A stretch of DNA of 64,000 bases, taken from assembly GCA_963826505.1 (NCBI GenBank), contig CAWGXG010000008.1, forward strand, positions 682,001 through 746,000. Reading direction: 5' to 3'. Of the stretch, positions 45,816 to 55,760 are shown one piece after another (the stretch's first letter is position 1; each line of letters opens with the position of its first letter). The stretch is from CAWGXG01 sp963826505. Its GTDB lineage: Bacteria > Chloroflexota > Anaerolineae > Aggregatilineales > Aggregatilineaceae. The position numbers were made by a program, and so were the translations under genes. The notes under the pieces were generated by a model, which worked only from the letters and a program-made list of their open reading frames with translations, was not told where the DNA came from and did not search any database.

Positions 45816-45848
45816 AAAACCCGGCGAACCCGCGCGCTCACCGGGTTT
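45816..45848 (-). terminator. Intrinsic terminator after pgk
   Basis: On the minus strand AAACCCGG (45848-45841) pairs with CCGGGTTT (45824-45817), followed by a further T. The stem is 8 base pairs with a 16-base loop. It lies 21 bases past the pgk stop, separating gap-pgk from the kinase remnant and tpiA. Confidence 0.6.
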
Positions 45849-45868
45849 CTGAGGGTCGTCTGCAGGTG

Positions 45869-47047
45869 CTAGCGATCGTTGAGTGCTACCACACCGGGCA
45901 GTTGTTTGCCCTCAAGCAGTTCGAGGCTCGCGCCGCCGCCGGTCGAAATATGCGACATGCGATCGGCCAGCCCTGCCTTTTGCACAGCAGCAACCGAATC
46001 ACCACCACCGATGATCGTTGTCGCGCTGGATTCGGCTAGCACTTCCGCGATCTGGTAGGTTCCTTTAGCGAAGTTGTCCATCTCAAAGACGCCCATCGGA
46101 CCATTCCAAACGATGGTCTTGGCGTCTCTGAGCACGGCGCGGAACGCCTCAACAGCGTTGGGACCGATGTCCAAAATGCGCCAGCCTGGGGGCGTGCCTT
46201 CTTCAGGCTTGATCACGCGGGTATTTGCGCCGTTATCGAAGGCGTCCGCGATGACCACTTCGCCCGGCAGCACGAGCTTGCCGCCCGAATTAGCCATGAG
46301 CTGGCGCGCCGTGTCGAGCACATCGTCCTCAACCAACGAGTCGCCCATCGCGTATCCCTGGGCCTTGAAGAACGTGTTTGCCATGCCGCCGCCAATCAAC
46401 AGACTGTCGCATTTCCCCAACAGCGACTCGATGACGCCGATCTTGTCGGAGACTTTCGCCCCGCCCAGGATAGCCACAAAGGGACGCTGGGGGTTGGCAA
46501 TGGCACTGGCCAGGTAATTGAGTTCTTTTTCCATCAAGAAGCCGGCGACGGCCGGCAGCAAACGGGCGACGCCTTCGGTCGAGGCGTGCGCGCGGTGGGC
46601 CGAGCCGAACGCGTCATTGACGTATACGTCGCCCAATTCGGCAAGTTGTGCCGCAAAGGCTTCGTTGTTCTTTTTCTCTTCGACGTGGAAGCGCGTATTT
46701 TCCAGCAGCAGGACGCCGCCTTCAGGCAGCGCAGCGGCGGCCGTTTTGGCCGGTTCCCCAACGCAGTCGTCGGCAAACGCGGCATTCACGCCCAACAGAT
46801 CCGAGAGAACCGGGAGCACTGGCTTGAGCGAATACTGGGGATCCGGGGCATCCTTGGGCCGCCCAAGATGGGACATAAGCGCGATATAACGCGGCTTCTG
46901 ATCCAGGATGTATTTAAGGGTTGGGATCGCGGCGCGAACACGGGTGTCGTCCGAGACTTTGCCCTCTTTGATGGGGACGTTGAAGTCCACACGCACGAGC
47001 ACACGCTTGCCCTTCAAATCGATGTCGCGAACAGTTTTCTTATTCAC
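45869..47047 (-). CDS. pgk: Phosphoglycerate kinase
   Basis: Makes ATP from 1,3-bisphosphoglycerate. A 392-residue protein with an intact sequence: KRVLVRVDFNVPIKEGKVSD, ALMSHLGRPKDAPDPQYSL, LLENTRFHVEEKKN, VNDAFGSAHRAHAST, FVAILGGAKVSDKIGVIE, GGGMANTFF, DALDIGPNAV-type ILDIGPNAVEAF, NGPMGVFEMDNFAKGT and IIGGGDSVAAVQK. It follows gap by 98 bases on the minus strand with a GC-rich hairpin in the gap. Confidence 0.97.
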   Translation of the reverse strand: MNKKTVRDIDLKGKRVLVRVDFNVPIKEGKVSDDTRVRAAIPTLKYILDQKPRYIALMSHLGRPKDAPDPQYSLKPVLPVLSDLLGVNAAFADDCVGEPAKTAAAALPEGGVLLLENTRFHVEEKKNNEAFAAQLAELGDVYVNDAFGSAHRAHASTEGVARLLPAVAGFLMEKELNYLASAIANPQRPFVAILGGAKVSDKIGVIESLLGKCDSLLIGGGMANTFFKAQGYAMGDSLVEDDVLDTARQLMANSGGKLVLPGEVVIADAFDNGANTRVIKPEEGTPPGWRILDIGPNAVEAFRAVLRDAKTIVWNGPMGVFEMDNFAKGTYQIAEVLAESSATTIIGGGDSVAAVQKAGLADRMSHISTGGGASLELLEGKQLPGVVALNDR

Positions 47048-47075
47048 GGGTGTCTATCTCCTTGTTTCCAACAGA

Positions 47076-47107
47076 ACGGGGGCAGGGCGTCTGGCCCGTG
47101 CCCCCGT
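47076..47107 (-). terminator. Intercistronic GC-rich hairpin between gap and pgk
   Basis: ACGGGGGCAGGGC (47076-47088) can pair with GCCCGTGCCCCCGT (47094-47107) through about 13 base pairs with one bulge and a 5-base loop. There is no T tract. It may attenuate or stabilise the mRNA between the two glycolytic genes rather than terminate fully. Confidence 0.4.
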
Positions 47108-47145
47108 GATGATTCTACGCAGCTACACGTTCGTGGCGTGTAGAT

Positions 47146-48159
47146 TTAGAGCTTATCGGCCATCAGTTTCGCCAGATCGGCAGTGCGGCAGGAATAGCCC
47201 CATTCGTTGTCGTACCAGGTCATCACTTTGACCATCGTGCCATTGAAGACCGAGGTCGAGCCAGCGTCAACAATGCTGGAACGCGAATCGCCCTTGAAGT
47301 CGATCGATACCAGAGGTTCTACTTCAAAGCCCAGGATACCCTTCAGCGGGCCTTCGGCTGCGGCCTTGAACGCGGCGTGCAGCTCTTCGGTGGACGTGGG
47401 TTTTTCGACATCGGCCACGAAGTCAACGAGCGACACCGTCGAAGTTGGCACGCGCACGGCCAACCCGTCGAACTTGCCCTTGAGGTCCGGGATCACCAGC
47501 GCGACAGCCTTGGCGGCACCCGTCGTCGTCGGGATCATGCTCATGGCGGCGGCACGCGCGCGCCGCAGATCGCTGTGGGGCAGGTCCAGGATACGCTGGT
47601 CATTGGTGTAGGCGTGAATGGTCGTCATCAACGCGCGCTGGATCTTGAAATTGTCGTGCACAACCTTGGCCGCCGGGGCCAGGCAGTTGGTGGTGCAGGA
47701 GGCGTTGGAAACGATGTTGTGCTTCGCCGAATCGTACACATTGTCGTTAACGCCGAGCACTACCGTCAAGTCAACTTCGCCCTTAGCCGGAGACGAGATA
47801 ATGACTTTCTTCGCGCCCGCATCAATATGGGGCTGGCACTTCTCGCGGCTGCGGAACACCCCGGTGCTCTCGATCACGATGTCGACACCCAGATCGCCCC
47901 AAGGCAGCTTGCCGGGGTCTTTTTCGCTCAAAGCCTTGATGAGCTTGCCGTTGACTTTTAGGCCCCCGTCGACAACCTCAACCGTGCCGTCGAACCGGCC
48001 GTAGTTGGAGTCGTACTTGTACAGGTGCGCCATTGTGGGCAGATCACCTAGATCATTGAACGCTACAATTTCGAGGTCCTCAGGGTACGTGTCGGTGATG
48101 ATCTTCATGACCTGACGACCAATGCGGCCGAAGCCGTTGATACCTACGCGAACTGACAT
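47146..48159 (-). CDS. gap: Glyceraldehyde-3-phosphate dehydrogenase
   Basis: Oxidises glyceraldehyde-3-phosphate with NAD(P) and phosphate. The 337-residue protein has VRVGINGFGRIGRQVMKI, STGVFRSREK, VSNASCTTNCLAPAAKV (catalytic Cys), HAYTNDQRILDLPHSDLRRARAA, KLTGMAVRVPT-like KFDGLAVRVPTSTVSLVDF, and WYDNEWGYSCRTADL. ATG 48159 follows an AAGGAG nine bases upstream. First gene of a gap-pgk transcript on the minus strand. Confidence 0.97.
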   Translation of the reverse strand: MSVRVGINGFGRIGRQVMKIITDTYPEDLEIVAFNDLGDLPTMAHLYKYDSNYGRFDGTVEVVDGGLKVNGKLIKALSEKDPGKLPWGDLGVDIVIESTGVFRSREKCQPHIDAGAKKVIISSPAKGEVDLTVVLGVNDNVYDSAKHNIVSNASCTTNCLAPAAKVVHDNFKIQRALMTTIHAYTNDQRILDLPHSDLRRARAAAMSMIPTTTGAAKAVALVIPDLKGKFDGLAVRVPTSTVSLVDFVADVEKPTSTEELHAAFKAAAEGPLKGILGFEVEPLVSIDFKGDSRSSIVDAGSTSVFNGTMVKVMTWYDNEWGYSCRTADLAKLMADKL

Positions 48160-48220
48160 GGTAGTCTCCTTATGTGGATCAGGTGTACATCATAGAACGA
48201 AGAATAGCGCGCGTTAGCGG

Positions 48221-49648
48221 CTACCCGATAGACTTTTGCGAATCGTGGATCTGCCACAGCGGTGTTGCATCAAGCGGCGCAGACACGGACTGGGTTGCAG
48301 CATCCACTAACCGCAGAAGCGCCTGGGTTAACTTGACCGGATCATGTCGCCAGGGGCGCTCGGCATCTGTAAGATCGACCGTGTGCACAGCATAGGTTTG
48401 GTAAAGGGCGTGACCTTCAGGTGTCGGGAGCACGTACTTCGTCGTTTCCCCGGCGTTTTTACTGGGATAGCTGTTGTTCGCCAGAATGACGTCAAAAACT
48501 CCTGTTCCGATGTGGGCCTCCAACGCGCTCACATGCGCGGCGACATCGAATCCGTCCGTTTCGCCCGCCTGGGTCGCCACGTTGCACACGTAGACTTTGA
48601 GCGCTGAACTGGCGCGTATAGCCTCCGTGATGCCGGTGACCAACAGGTTGGGCAGAATGCTGGTGAACAAGCTTCCCGGGCCGATGACGATCAGGTCGGC
48701 ACTCAGGATCGCCTGGACTGCTTCCGGGTAGGCCCGCACCGGGCTTGGATCGAGCGAAACGCGCTCGATTTTGCCCCCAACTTCAGGGATCCGAGATTCG
48801 CCGGATACGTGCCACAGGCGTTGTTCACCGGGTACGTTCACTTCGGCCATCAGGGTGACGCTGTGCAGCGTTGAGGGCAGCACCCGACCCTCAATCGCCA
48901 ACACCCGGCCCGTCTCGATTACTGCACGATCCATGCTGCCGGTAATGTCGGACAGGGCCGTGAGAAACAGGTTGCCGAAACTGTGACCTTCGAGTCCCCC
49001 GGTCGCAAACCGGTATTGGAACAATTGGGTCATCAGGTCCTCGTCATTGGCCAGAGCCGCGATATTGCTGCGCAGGTCGCCGGGCGGCAACACGCCCAAC
49101 TCTCGACGCAAACGGCCCGAACTGCCCCCGTCATCGGCAACCGTCACAATCGCCGTGATGTTGCTGGTATGCGCCTTCATGCCGCGCAACACACTGGGCA
49201 ACCCCGTTCCGCCACCAATCGCCACCACCTTCAGCCCGCGCTGACGCCGGCTGTGGGCATACACGGCGTCAATCAGCGATTTGCCCTGGCGGTGCGTGGA
49301 AAAGGGGGCCAGGATGGACCGGTTAAGCTCATATAGAGCAAAACCAATCGACCCAAATCCCAGGCCGCCTGCCAACACCAGACGTCCCCACAGCGGCAAG
49401 AAACGCAGCGTGATGATGTAGATGTGAATGGGAAGATCATCTTGGCGATAGAGTGCGACGATGACCTGGGCAAAACCAACACCGAGCACCGAAATCCCAA
49501 ACATCAGCAAGATCAGCCAGCGCTTGATGCGCAGGCCGGGCGACAACCATTTGACGATAGCCTGCTGCGAACGTCGCATGGGTTCTTGCCATTCTCGCGT
49601 CGCGGTGAATTCAGTTCGTAGTCTGTAATACCCAACCGGTTGTCTCAT
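48221..49648 (-). CDS. yvcK: YvcK/CofD-like gluconeogenesis factor with N-terminal transmembrane region
   Basis: Up to 475 residues (ATG 49648 or 49579). The first ~120 hold two transmembrane helices (WLILLMFGISVLGVGFAQVIV and LVLAGGLGFGSIGFALYEL). The rest is the YvcK domain: VVAIGGGTGLPSVLRGMKAH, VTVADDGGSSGRLRRELGVL, PPGDLRSNIAALA, VVIGPGSLFTSILPNL-like IVIGPGSLFTSILPNL and VCNVATQAGETDGFDVAAHV. YvcK binds UDP-GlcNAc and links carbon flow to cell-wall synthesis in Firmicutes and Actinobacteria; it is distant kin of CofD but not an F420 enzyme. Its place beside gap-pgk fits a role in central carbon control. Divergent from apgM. Confidence 0.9.
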   Translation of the reverse strand: MRQPVGYYRLRTEFTATREWQEPMRRSQQAIVKWLSPGLRIKRWLILLMFGISVLGVGFAQVIVALYRQDDLPIHIYIITLRFLPLWGRLVLAGGLGFGSIGFALYELNRSILAPFSTHRQGKSLIDAVYAHSRRQRGLKVVAIGGGTGLPSVLRGMKAHTSNITAIVTVADDGGSSGRLRRELGVLPPGDLRSNIAALANDEDLMTQLFQYRFATGGLEGHSFGNLFLTALSDITGSMDRAVIETGRVLAIEGRVLPSTLHSVTLMAEVNVPGEQRLWHVSGESRIPEVGGKIERVSLDPSPVRAYPEAVQAILSADLIVIGPGSLFTSILPNLLVTGITEAIRASSALKVYVCNVATQAGETDGFDVAAHVSALEAHIGTGVFDVILANNSYPSKNAGETTKYVLPTPEGHALYQTYAVHTVDLTDAERPWRHDPVKLTQALLRLVDAATQSVSAPLDATPLWQIHDSQKSIG

Positions 49649-49724
49649 GAACCGTGGAGATTTTAGCCCGTTTGCTCCTTTTCTTCAATATCATTGAGCC
49701 TATGAATTCCGGTCAAGGATCACT

Positions 49725-49752
49725 TTGACATCTGTGGGCGGCGTGTTACAAC
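49725..49752 (+). promoter_or_regulatory. Promoter of apgM
   Basis: TTGACA at 49725-49730, a 16-base spacer, then TACAAC at 49747-49752 with an upstream TG extension (TGTTACAAC). About 50 bases before the apgM ATG. The match to the sigma-70 consensus is good. Confidence 0.65.
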
Positions 49753-49801
49753 TGTGCAGGTAAAATAAGGCTAGTTCAGCCGCGAGAGAGGATATAAACC
49801 C

Positions 49802-51016
49802 ATGGCGAATTTTGATTTAATGCGCCGCCTGGCGCTTAAAGATGGTGGCAAAATTCTGTTATTGGTGATGGATGGGCTTGGCGGCCTTCCACGCGCCAAG
49901 GGCGGACAGACCGAGCTGGAAGCCGCGCATACACCGAATATGGATCGTCTGGCGGTCGAGGGCAGCCTGGGACTGAGTATTCCTGTGGCGCGCGGTGTGG
50001 CTCCGGGCAGCGGCCCGGCTCACCTGGCCCTGTTTGGGTACGATCCGCTTGAGTACGAGATCGGGCGCGGTGTGTTGGAAGCGACCGGCATTGGGCTGCA
50101 TGTCAATCCCGGCGATGTTGCGATTCGCGGCAATTTCTGCACGGTGGATGACAACGGGATCATCACCGATCGCCGAGCGGGCCGTATCTCGACTGAAGAA
50201 GGCGCCAAGCGGATCGAAGTCTTGAAGGATATTTCGCTGCCCGGCGTTTCGATCGATATTGAGATCGCCAAAGAATACCGTTTCGCGATGGTGCTGCGGG
50301 GTGAAGGTCTGAGCGGCGCGATTGCAGACACTGATCCGCAACAAACCGGGTTGGCCCCTCTGTCGGCGCGGGCGACCGATCCCGCTGCCGAAAAGACCGC
50401 CGACCTCGTCAACCAGTGGCTGGCCGAAGCGCGCAAGCGTCTGAAGGGACATGAACCGGCGAACATGGCGACTCTACGTGGGTTCGCCGAAGAACCAGGG
50501 TTGCCCAAATACAGCGACGTCTACAAGCTCAAATCGGCGTGCGTGGCGGTTTACCCCATGTACAAGGGTGTGGCGCGCCTGGTGGGTATGGACATCATCG
50601 AGACCACAGCTCACGACAGCACGCAGGACGAGTTTGACAAAGTGGCGCAGATTTGGAACGACTACGACTTCGTGTTTTGCCACATCAAGTACACGGATAG
50701 CCGGGGTGAAGACGGCGACTTCGACGCTAAAGTCAAAGTCATTGAGGGCGTGGATGCGGCACTGCCGACGCTGCTTGGCCTGAATCCAGATGTGCTGGTC
50801 ATCACGGGCGATCATTCTACCCCTGCCGCCTACAAAGCTCACTCGTGGCACCCGGTCCCGACGCTGCTGTGGGCACCGGAAACCCACATGCCCGATCGCG
50901 GGCAATGCTACGGCGAACGCGAATGCATGAGCGGGGCGCTGGGTCAGTTCCCCGCGACCGATTTGATGCCGCTCGCTTTGGCGCACGCCAAACGGTTGCA
51001 GAAATACGGCGCTTAG
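49802..51016 (+). CDS. apgM: Cofactor-independent phosphoglycerate mutase, archaeal (ApgM) type
   Basis: Interconverts 3- and 2-phosphoglycerate. The 404-residue protein (ATG 49802) shows LLVMDGLGGLPRAKGGQTEL (metal-binding), AHTPNMDRLAVEG, GVAPGSGPAHLALFGYDPL (active-site Ser), IAIRGNF-like VAIRGNFCTVDDNG, DTDPQQTGLAP, FVFCHIKYTDSRGEDGDF and the metal site VLVITGDHSTPAAYKAHSWHPVP. This alkaline-phosphatase-superfamily form occurs in archaea and several bacterial phyla including Chloroflexota. It completes the glycolytic gene group. Confidence 0.96.
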   Translation: MANFDLMRRLALKDGGKILLLVMDGLGGLPRAKGGQTELEAAHTPNMDRLAVEGSLGLSIPVARGVAPGSGPAHLALFGYDPLEYEIGRGVLEATGIGLHVNPGDVAIRGNFCTVDDNGIITDRRAGRISTEEGAKRIEVLKDISLPGVSIDIEIAKEYRFAMVLRGEGLSGAIADTDPQQTGLAPLSARATDPAAEKTADLVNQWLAEARKRLKGHEPANMATLRGFAEEPGLPKYSDVYKLKSACVAVYPMYKGVARLVGMDIIETTAHDSTQDEFDKVAQIWNDYDFVFCHIKYTDSRGEDGDFDAKVKVIEGVDAALPTLLGLNPDVLVITGDHSTPAAYKAHSWHPVPTLLWAPETHMPDRGQCYGERECMSGALGQFPATDLMPLALAHAKRLQKYGA

Positions 51017-51834
51017 CCGCTCGCGTCGGAAGGTTGATCGTTATGGTTGGGGACCTGCGGGCCCCCATTTTGATTCGGGCTGTGGCGATCCCAGTACAGC
51101 GATCCCCCGATGGCGGTCAGCGCCCCGACGACCGTCAGAAAGCCGATCGTCATGGCCGCGTCGAACCAGAACTGCTCCGGGAAGAGTCGGATTAGCGTGT
51201 CGCTAGTGCTGAATAACCAGGAATCTCCCTTGAAGAAGATTTCGTGGAAGGTGTCGAAGAAATAGTTCCAGTTTGCCAGAACCAACACGGTCAGCGTGAT
51301 GATCAGGGCGATCGTGAAGACGCCCCCATCCGCGAGTGCGCGTCGCAGGGCATAGCGCGTCTGCCGCTGCCAACCGAGCGCGACCACGCTCGCCAATAGG
51401 ACCAGTCCCAGGACGGTTTGAAGCCGAAACGCGCCGCGCGTGACCGTTTTGACATCTTCCATGTGCTGGAGTTCGCGTTCCGAATAGAGCGGCATCCCAT
51501 CGGCAAAGGTCAGATCGCCCAGATAACTGATTCCAGCGTCATTGAGTAGGTAACGCACGGCGTAAGGCGCATAATGCAAACGATCCTGTTTGGTGAATCC
51601 GTAACGGTCAGCGGGAAAACCGGGGCGTTCGTACTCAATCCTGACGAATGGCTCGCTCATGACCAGCCGAACCGCCGTCAGCAGGAGAAAAGCCGGCAGC
51701 GCCAATGTGATGGCCGTGCGCAGGATCATCACTACCCAGCCCGGCAGGATGTGGCGTGTGGTGCGCTGTGCCGTCGATTCGAGTGTAGGCGTCATCCTGT
51801 TCGTTTCCTTGGGGTTAGTTCGCCAGTTCATCAA
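51013..51834 (-). CDS. TIGR01906/DUF1461 integral membrane protein
   Basis: Up to 273 residues with four predicted helices: ILRTAITLALPAFLLLTAVRL after a polar N-terminus, LQTVLGLVLLASVVALGW, GVFTIALIITLTVLVLANWNYF and IGFLTVVGALTAIGGSLYW. The stretch FFDTFHEIFFKGDSWLFSTS with TLIRLFPEQFWFD is the signature of the TIGR01906 / DUF1461 family. Function unknown. A likely start is at residue 14 (MTPTLESTAQ, 51795). It is the last gene of the MoxR-DUF58 group and converges with apgM, overlapping its end by 4 bases. Confidence 0.85.
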   Translation of the reverse strand: MMNWRTNPKETNRMTPTLESTAQRTTRHILPGWVVMILRTAITLALPAFLLLTAVRLVMSEPFVRIEYERPGFPADRYGFTKQDRLHYAPYAVRYLLNDAGISYLGDLTFADGMPLYSERELQHMEDVKTVTRGAFRLQTVLGLVLLASVVALGWQRQTRYALRRALADGGVFTIALIITLTVLVLANWNYFFDTFHEIFFKGDSWLFSTSDTLIRLFPEQFWFDAAMTIGFLTVVGALTAIGGSLYWDRHSPNQNGGPQVPNHNDQPSDASG

Positions 51835-53407
51835 TTCCGCCGTGCAGCAGAAATTCGATGACCATCGAATCGACGATCATTTCTACCGGGGCACGATCAT
51901 CGGTCAACCGCGTGTTCGACGCGACTGTCGGGCGCAGCGCAGCGCTGGCCGTTTCGAGCGCGTCACGCAAGACGGGGTTTGCATCGGCGGGCAACGCCGC
52001 CAGGTTTTCGATCAGATTGTCCTCTGAAGTGGGCTGGCGCGTCGCCACGAGGATCGTGTTATACGAGTCAGGAACATCGAGCGTGTGCACCGTGGGGAAC
52101 ACGTCTAGCAGGGTGCGCGTCAATGCCTCCACCAAACGGCGATCGGAGCTGGTGCGCCCGACATTGATGATCAGTACACCGTCTTCGGCGAGATGCGATC
52201 GGGCTTCCTGAAAGAATTCTACCGTGGTCAGATGCCAGGGGACATAGGGCACGCGGTAAGCGTCGATGCCGATCATCGAATACTGATCGCCAAGCTGGCG
52301 CAGCGCAAACCGGCCATCGCCGATGATGACGTTCAGGTTGGGCATTGTCATACCCATGAAGCGCCGACCTGCTTCGACAATGCCTGGGTCGATCTCGATG
52401 CCGTCCATCGGAAGGCCGGGATACACCGTGTCGTATTGGCGGGCGATGGTCCCGGCGGCCAGGCCAATGATCGCGATCCGCCCAACCTTATCCGGTGTGA
52501 AGGGTGGCGCGTTGAAATAGGGGCCGGTCAGGAAGAATCCCCAAGTGCGGCGGTAAAAGACCTGCGTGGGGTGCCACTGCGAATGAATGCCTTGCCCTTC
52601 GTTGAGCAGCAGATAGCGGTAGCCGTTTGAGTCTTCGACTACCTGCACGAGGTTGTAGGGCGTTTCGTCTTCGTAGAGCAGGGCCATACCTGACGGCGGC
52701 GGGCGCAGCGGGCCGCGCAGGGCCCACCAGGCGACGATTACGAGCAAGAGGGGCATCCACAACAGTTTGAGCGCGGCGCGTCGATCCTCGACTGCCAGCC
52801 CGACCAGCCCGACTGCCATCAGAACGGCGGCGAAGGCCAGAAAAGTGCGCGTGGTGCCGATGGAAGGAATCAGCAGCAGGACCGGGGTAAATGTGCCGAT
52901 GATGCTGCCCAATGTCGAGAGGGCGTACATCTGACCGGTGGTGCGGCCCGCATCGTCCAGGTTGAACAGCGCCAGTCGGATCGAAAACGGCGAGATGAAT
53001 CCCAGCAGCGTGACCGGAACCGAGAAAAGCACCAGCACGCTGATAAACGATCCGACTGTGACCGCTGCATCGAAATTCTGGACAGCGGTGGCTGCTGCTT
53101 TCAGCACGGGATGGGCCAGCAGGGGAACCAGCCCGCTGAAGAACGCAGCCCATGTCACTACGCGGTAGAACGTCGCGAAGTACGGCGAGCGATCGGCCAA
53201 CCGCCCGCCGATGAAATAGCCTGCTGTGAGGTAGATCAGAATCAGGCCGATGATGTTGGCCCACACGATGTTGCTGGTACCGAAAATGCTGCCAAGCAGC
53301 CGGGAGGCTGAAAATTCCACGGCGAGCGTCGTCATCCCGCCTGTGAACACCGCGAGATATAGCATGTTGCGGCGCAAGCGTGACGATCGGAAATCAGGTG
53401 CGGTCAT
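51815..53407 (-). CDS. Spermidine synthase-like membrane protein (fused transmembrane and SpeE-fold domains)
   Basis: ATG 53407 (MTAPDFRSSRLRRNM) overlaps the DUF58 stop as ATGA; 530 residues. Six to eight helices fill residues 15-240, starting with VFTGGMTTLAVEFSASRLLG and containing NIVWANIIGLILIYLTAGYF. A Rossmann methyltransferase-fold domain follows (IAIIGLAAGTIARQY, MDGIEIDPGIVEAGRRFMG, VIIGDGRFALRQL, YSMIGIDAYRVPYVPWHLTT). This matches the bacterial membrane-fused spermidine-synthase-like family. Polyamine synthase activity has not been shown for most members. Coupled with MoxR and DUF58 genes. Confidence 0.87.
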   Translation of the reverse strand: MTAPDFRSSRLRRNMLYLAVFTGGMTTLAVEFSASRLLGSIFGTSNIVWANIIGLILIYLTAGYFIGGRLADRSPYFATFYRVVTWAAFFSGLVPLLAHPVLKAAATAVQNFDAAVTVGSFISVLVLFSVPVTLLGFISPFSIRLALFNLDDAGRTTGQMYALSTLGSIIGTFTPVLLLIPSIGTTRTFLAFAAVLMAVGLVGLAVEDRRAALKLLWMPLLLVIVAWWALRGPLRPPPSGMALLYEDETPYNLVQVVEDSNGYRYLLLNEGQGIHSQWHPTQVFYRRTWGFFLTGPYFNAPPFTPDKVGRIAIIGLAAGTIARQYDTVYPGLPMDGIEIDPGIVEAGRRFMGMTMPNLNVIIGDGRFALRQLGDQYSMIGIDAYRVPYVPWHLTTVEFFQEARSHLAEDGVLIINVGRTSSDRRLVEALTRTLLDVFPTVHTLDVPDSYNTILVATRQPTSEDNLIENLAALPADANPVLRDALETASAALRPTVASNTRLTDDRAPVEMIVDSMVIEFLLHGGIDELAN

Positions 53408-54675
53408 CTGCTCATCTGCGCTTTCAACCCACTCCGATAACTCAATGCCGCAGTCAGATCGTCGTCTTGCTGGATAGTGTAGACCAGCGCACCGGCTGTT
53501 TCTGCCAGCTGCCGAATGTTCGATAAATCTGCTTGGAGCGCCCCAAAACTGCGCGGATCGATAAGGACGCACACGACTTGAATGCCGCGCCGGGTGAGCG
53601 TATACACCTCGGTGATCCAATTCTCATCCTGCGCGGCCGTGACGATGATCGCGGTCGTGCCGCGTCCCAGATACACGGCTTCCAATGACAGCAATTGATC
53701 CAGAGTAATGTCGGTCGTGCTGTGTGCGACGGCCAGCATCTCCAGAATGCGCGTGATCTGGCGCGGTCCTCGGTCGGGTTGGGCAATCTCGCGGTGTGGC
53801 GCATAAGTGGCGAAGCCCAGCGCGCGACCCAGCGAGATGAAATAGTTGGCCAGTGAGGCCGCGACGGTAACGCCATATTCCTCGGTCGAAGGGGGCAGAC
53901 TGGGTGGAAGCGCGTAATAGGGGCTGCCATTGGAGCGAGCCTGAGGACGCTCTACCAGGGAGGCTACCGACAAATCGAGGAATATCCACACATCCGCCAA
54001 AGGGTCTAGCTCGAATTCTTTAACGAGCAAACGGTCGCGCCGAGCTGTGCTGCGCCAGTGAATCCGGTTAAAACTGTCGCCCGGTTGGTACTCACGAATG
54101 CCCGCCGCGTTGGTCGTGACGAAGTGGGCGCGCCGCCGGACTGCTTCACCCCCGGACAGCGTGCCCAGCGGGGTAGCGAAGCGGTGAATCGGCACGGTCG
54201 GCGGGTAGACGATGATGTGCGAGCTTTCTTCGATACGGCGGGGAAATTGGTATAGCCCGAAGGGGTCACCGCTAACGATCGTCATCGGACCGAGCGTGAA
54301 TTGCCCCCGGCGCGTGCAGATCGTGTGTGTTTCCCAGTGGTAGCGACGGCGCGGGAACAGCGTCGGGACCACGTGGCTGGCATCGTGGTTGGGCAGGTCG
54401 GAGTGATCGCGGATTTCGAGCCACAGCTTGGGGATGATTCCGGTATTCCTGACTAGAAAGGTCTCGTCCAGAGATTGGCCGACCTGGGCGCGGCGCGCAG
54501 CCGTCGTGCGAGAGATCGCCAGCCAGTTGACCGAAGTCCACGACCAGATGAACGCGCCCACCAGGATCGCCCCCAGCGCATAGGCCAGACTGAACAAGAA
54601 GGTCCGCCCGCTGACGAGGCCCAACACAAGACAGAAAATAATCACCAGGTAGAACGCATTACGCCGGTTTGGCAT
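53404..54675 (-). CDS. DUF58 domain protein
   Basis: 423 residues, with two N-terminal helices (NAFYLVIIFCLVLGLVSGRTFL and LAYALGAILVGAFIWSW) and a cytoplasmic or extracellular part with SGGEAVRRRAHFVTTNAAGI, then the DUF58 hallmark REYQPGDSFNRIHWRSTARR and LLVKEFELDPLADVWIFLD. The segment after it resembles a von Willebrand A-type fold without a clear MIDAS. DUF58 genes almost always accompany MoxR ATPases, as here (22 bases apart). The pair may act as a chaperone-like complex; its client is unknown. Confidence 0.92.
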   Translation of the reverse strand: MPNRRNAFYLVIIFCLVLGLVSGRTFLFSLAYALGAILVGAFIWSWTSVNWLAISRTTAARRAQVGQSLDETFLVRNTGIIPKLWLEIRDHSDLPNHDASHVVPTLFPRRRYHWETHTICTRRGQFTLGPMTIVSGDPFGLYQFPRRIEESSHIIVYPPTVPIHRFATPLGTLSGGEAVRRRAHFVTTNAAGIREYQPGDSFNRIHWRSTARRDRLLVKEFELDPLADVWIFLDLSVASLVERPQARSNGSPYYALPPSLPPSTEEYGVTVAASLANYFISLGRALGFATYAPHREIAQPDRGPRQITRILEMLAVAHSTTDITLDQLLSLEAVYLGRGTTAIIVTAAQDENWITEVYTLTRRGIQVVCVLIDPRSFGALQADLSNIRQLAETAGALVYTIQQDDDLTAALSYRSGLKAQMSR

Positions 54676-54697
54676 GGCTTTTTGGAGCTTTCGCGCC

Positions 54698-55654
<957 letters not shown>

Positions 55655-55760
55655 GAACTCTGGCCTTTGTTCCGTGTGAACGGGGTAAGCAGTGGAGATT
55701 ATAGCGCACCCCTCCGATGGGTGGAAAGGGCGGGTGTCCTACGCCTGGGCGCTGGTTGCT

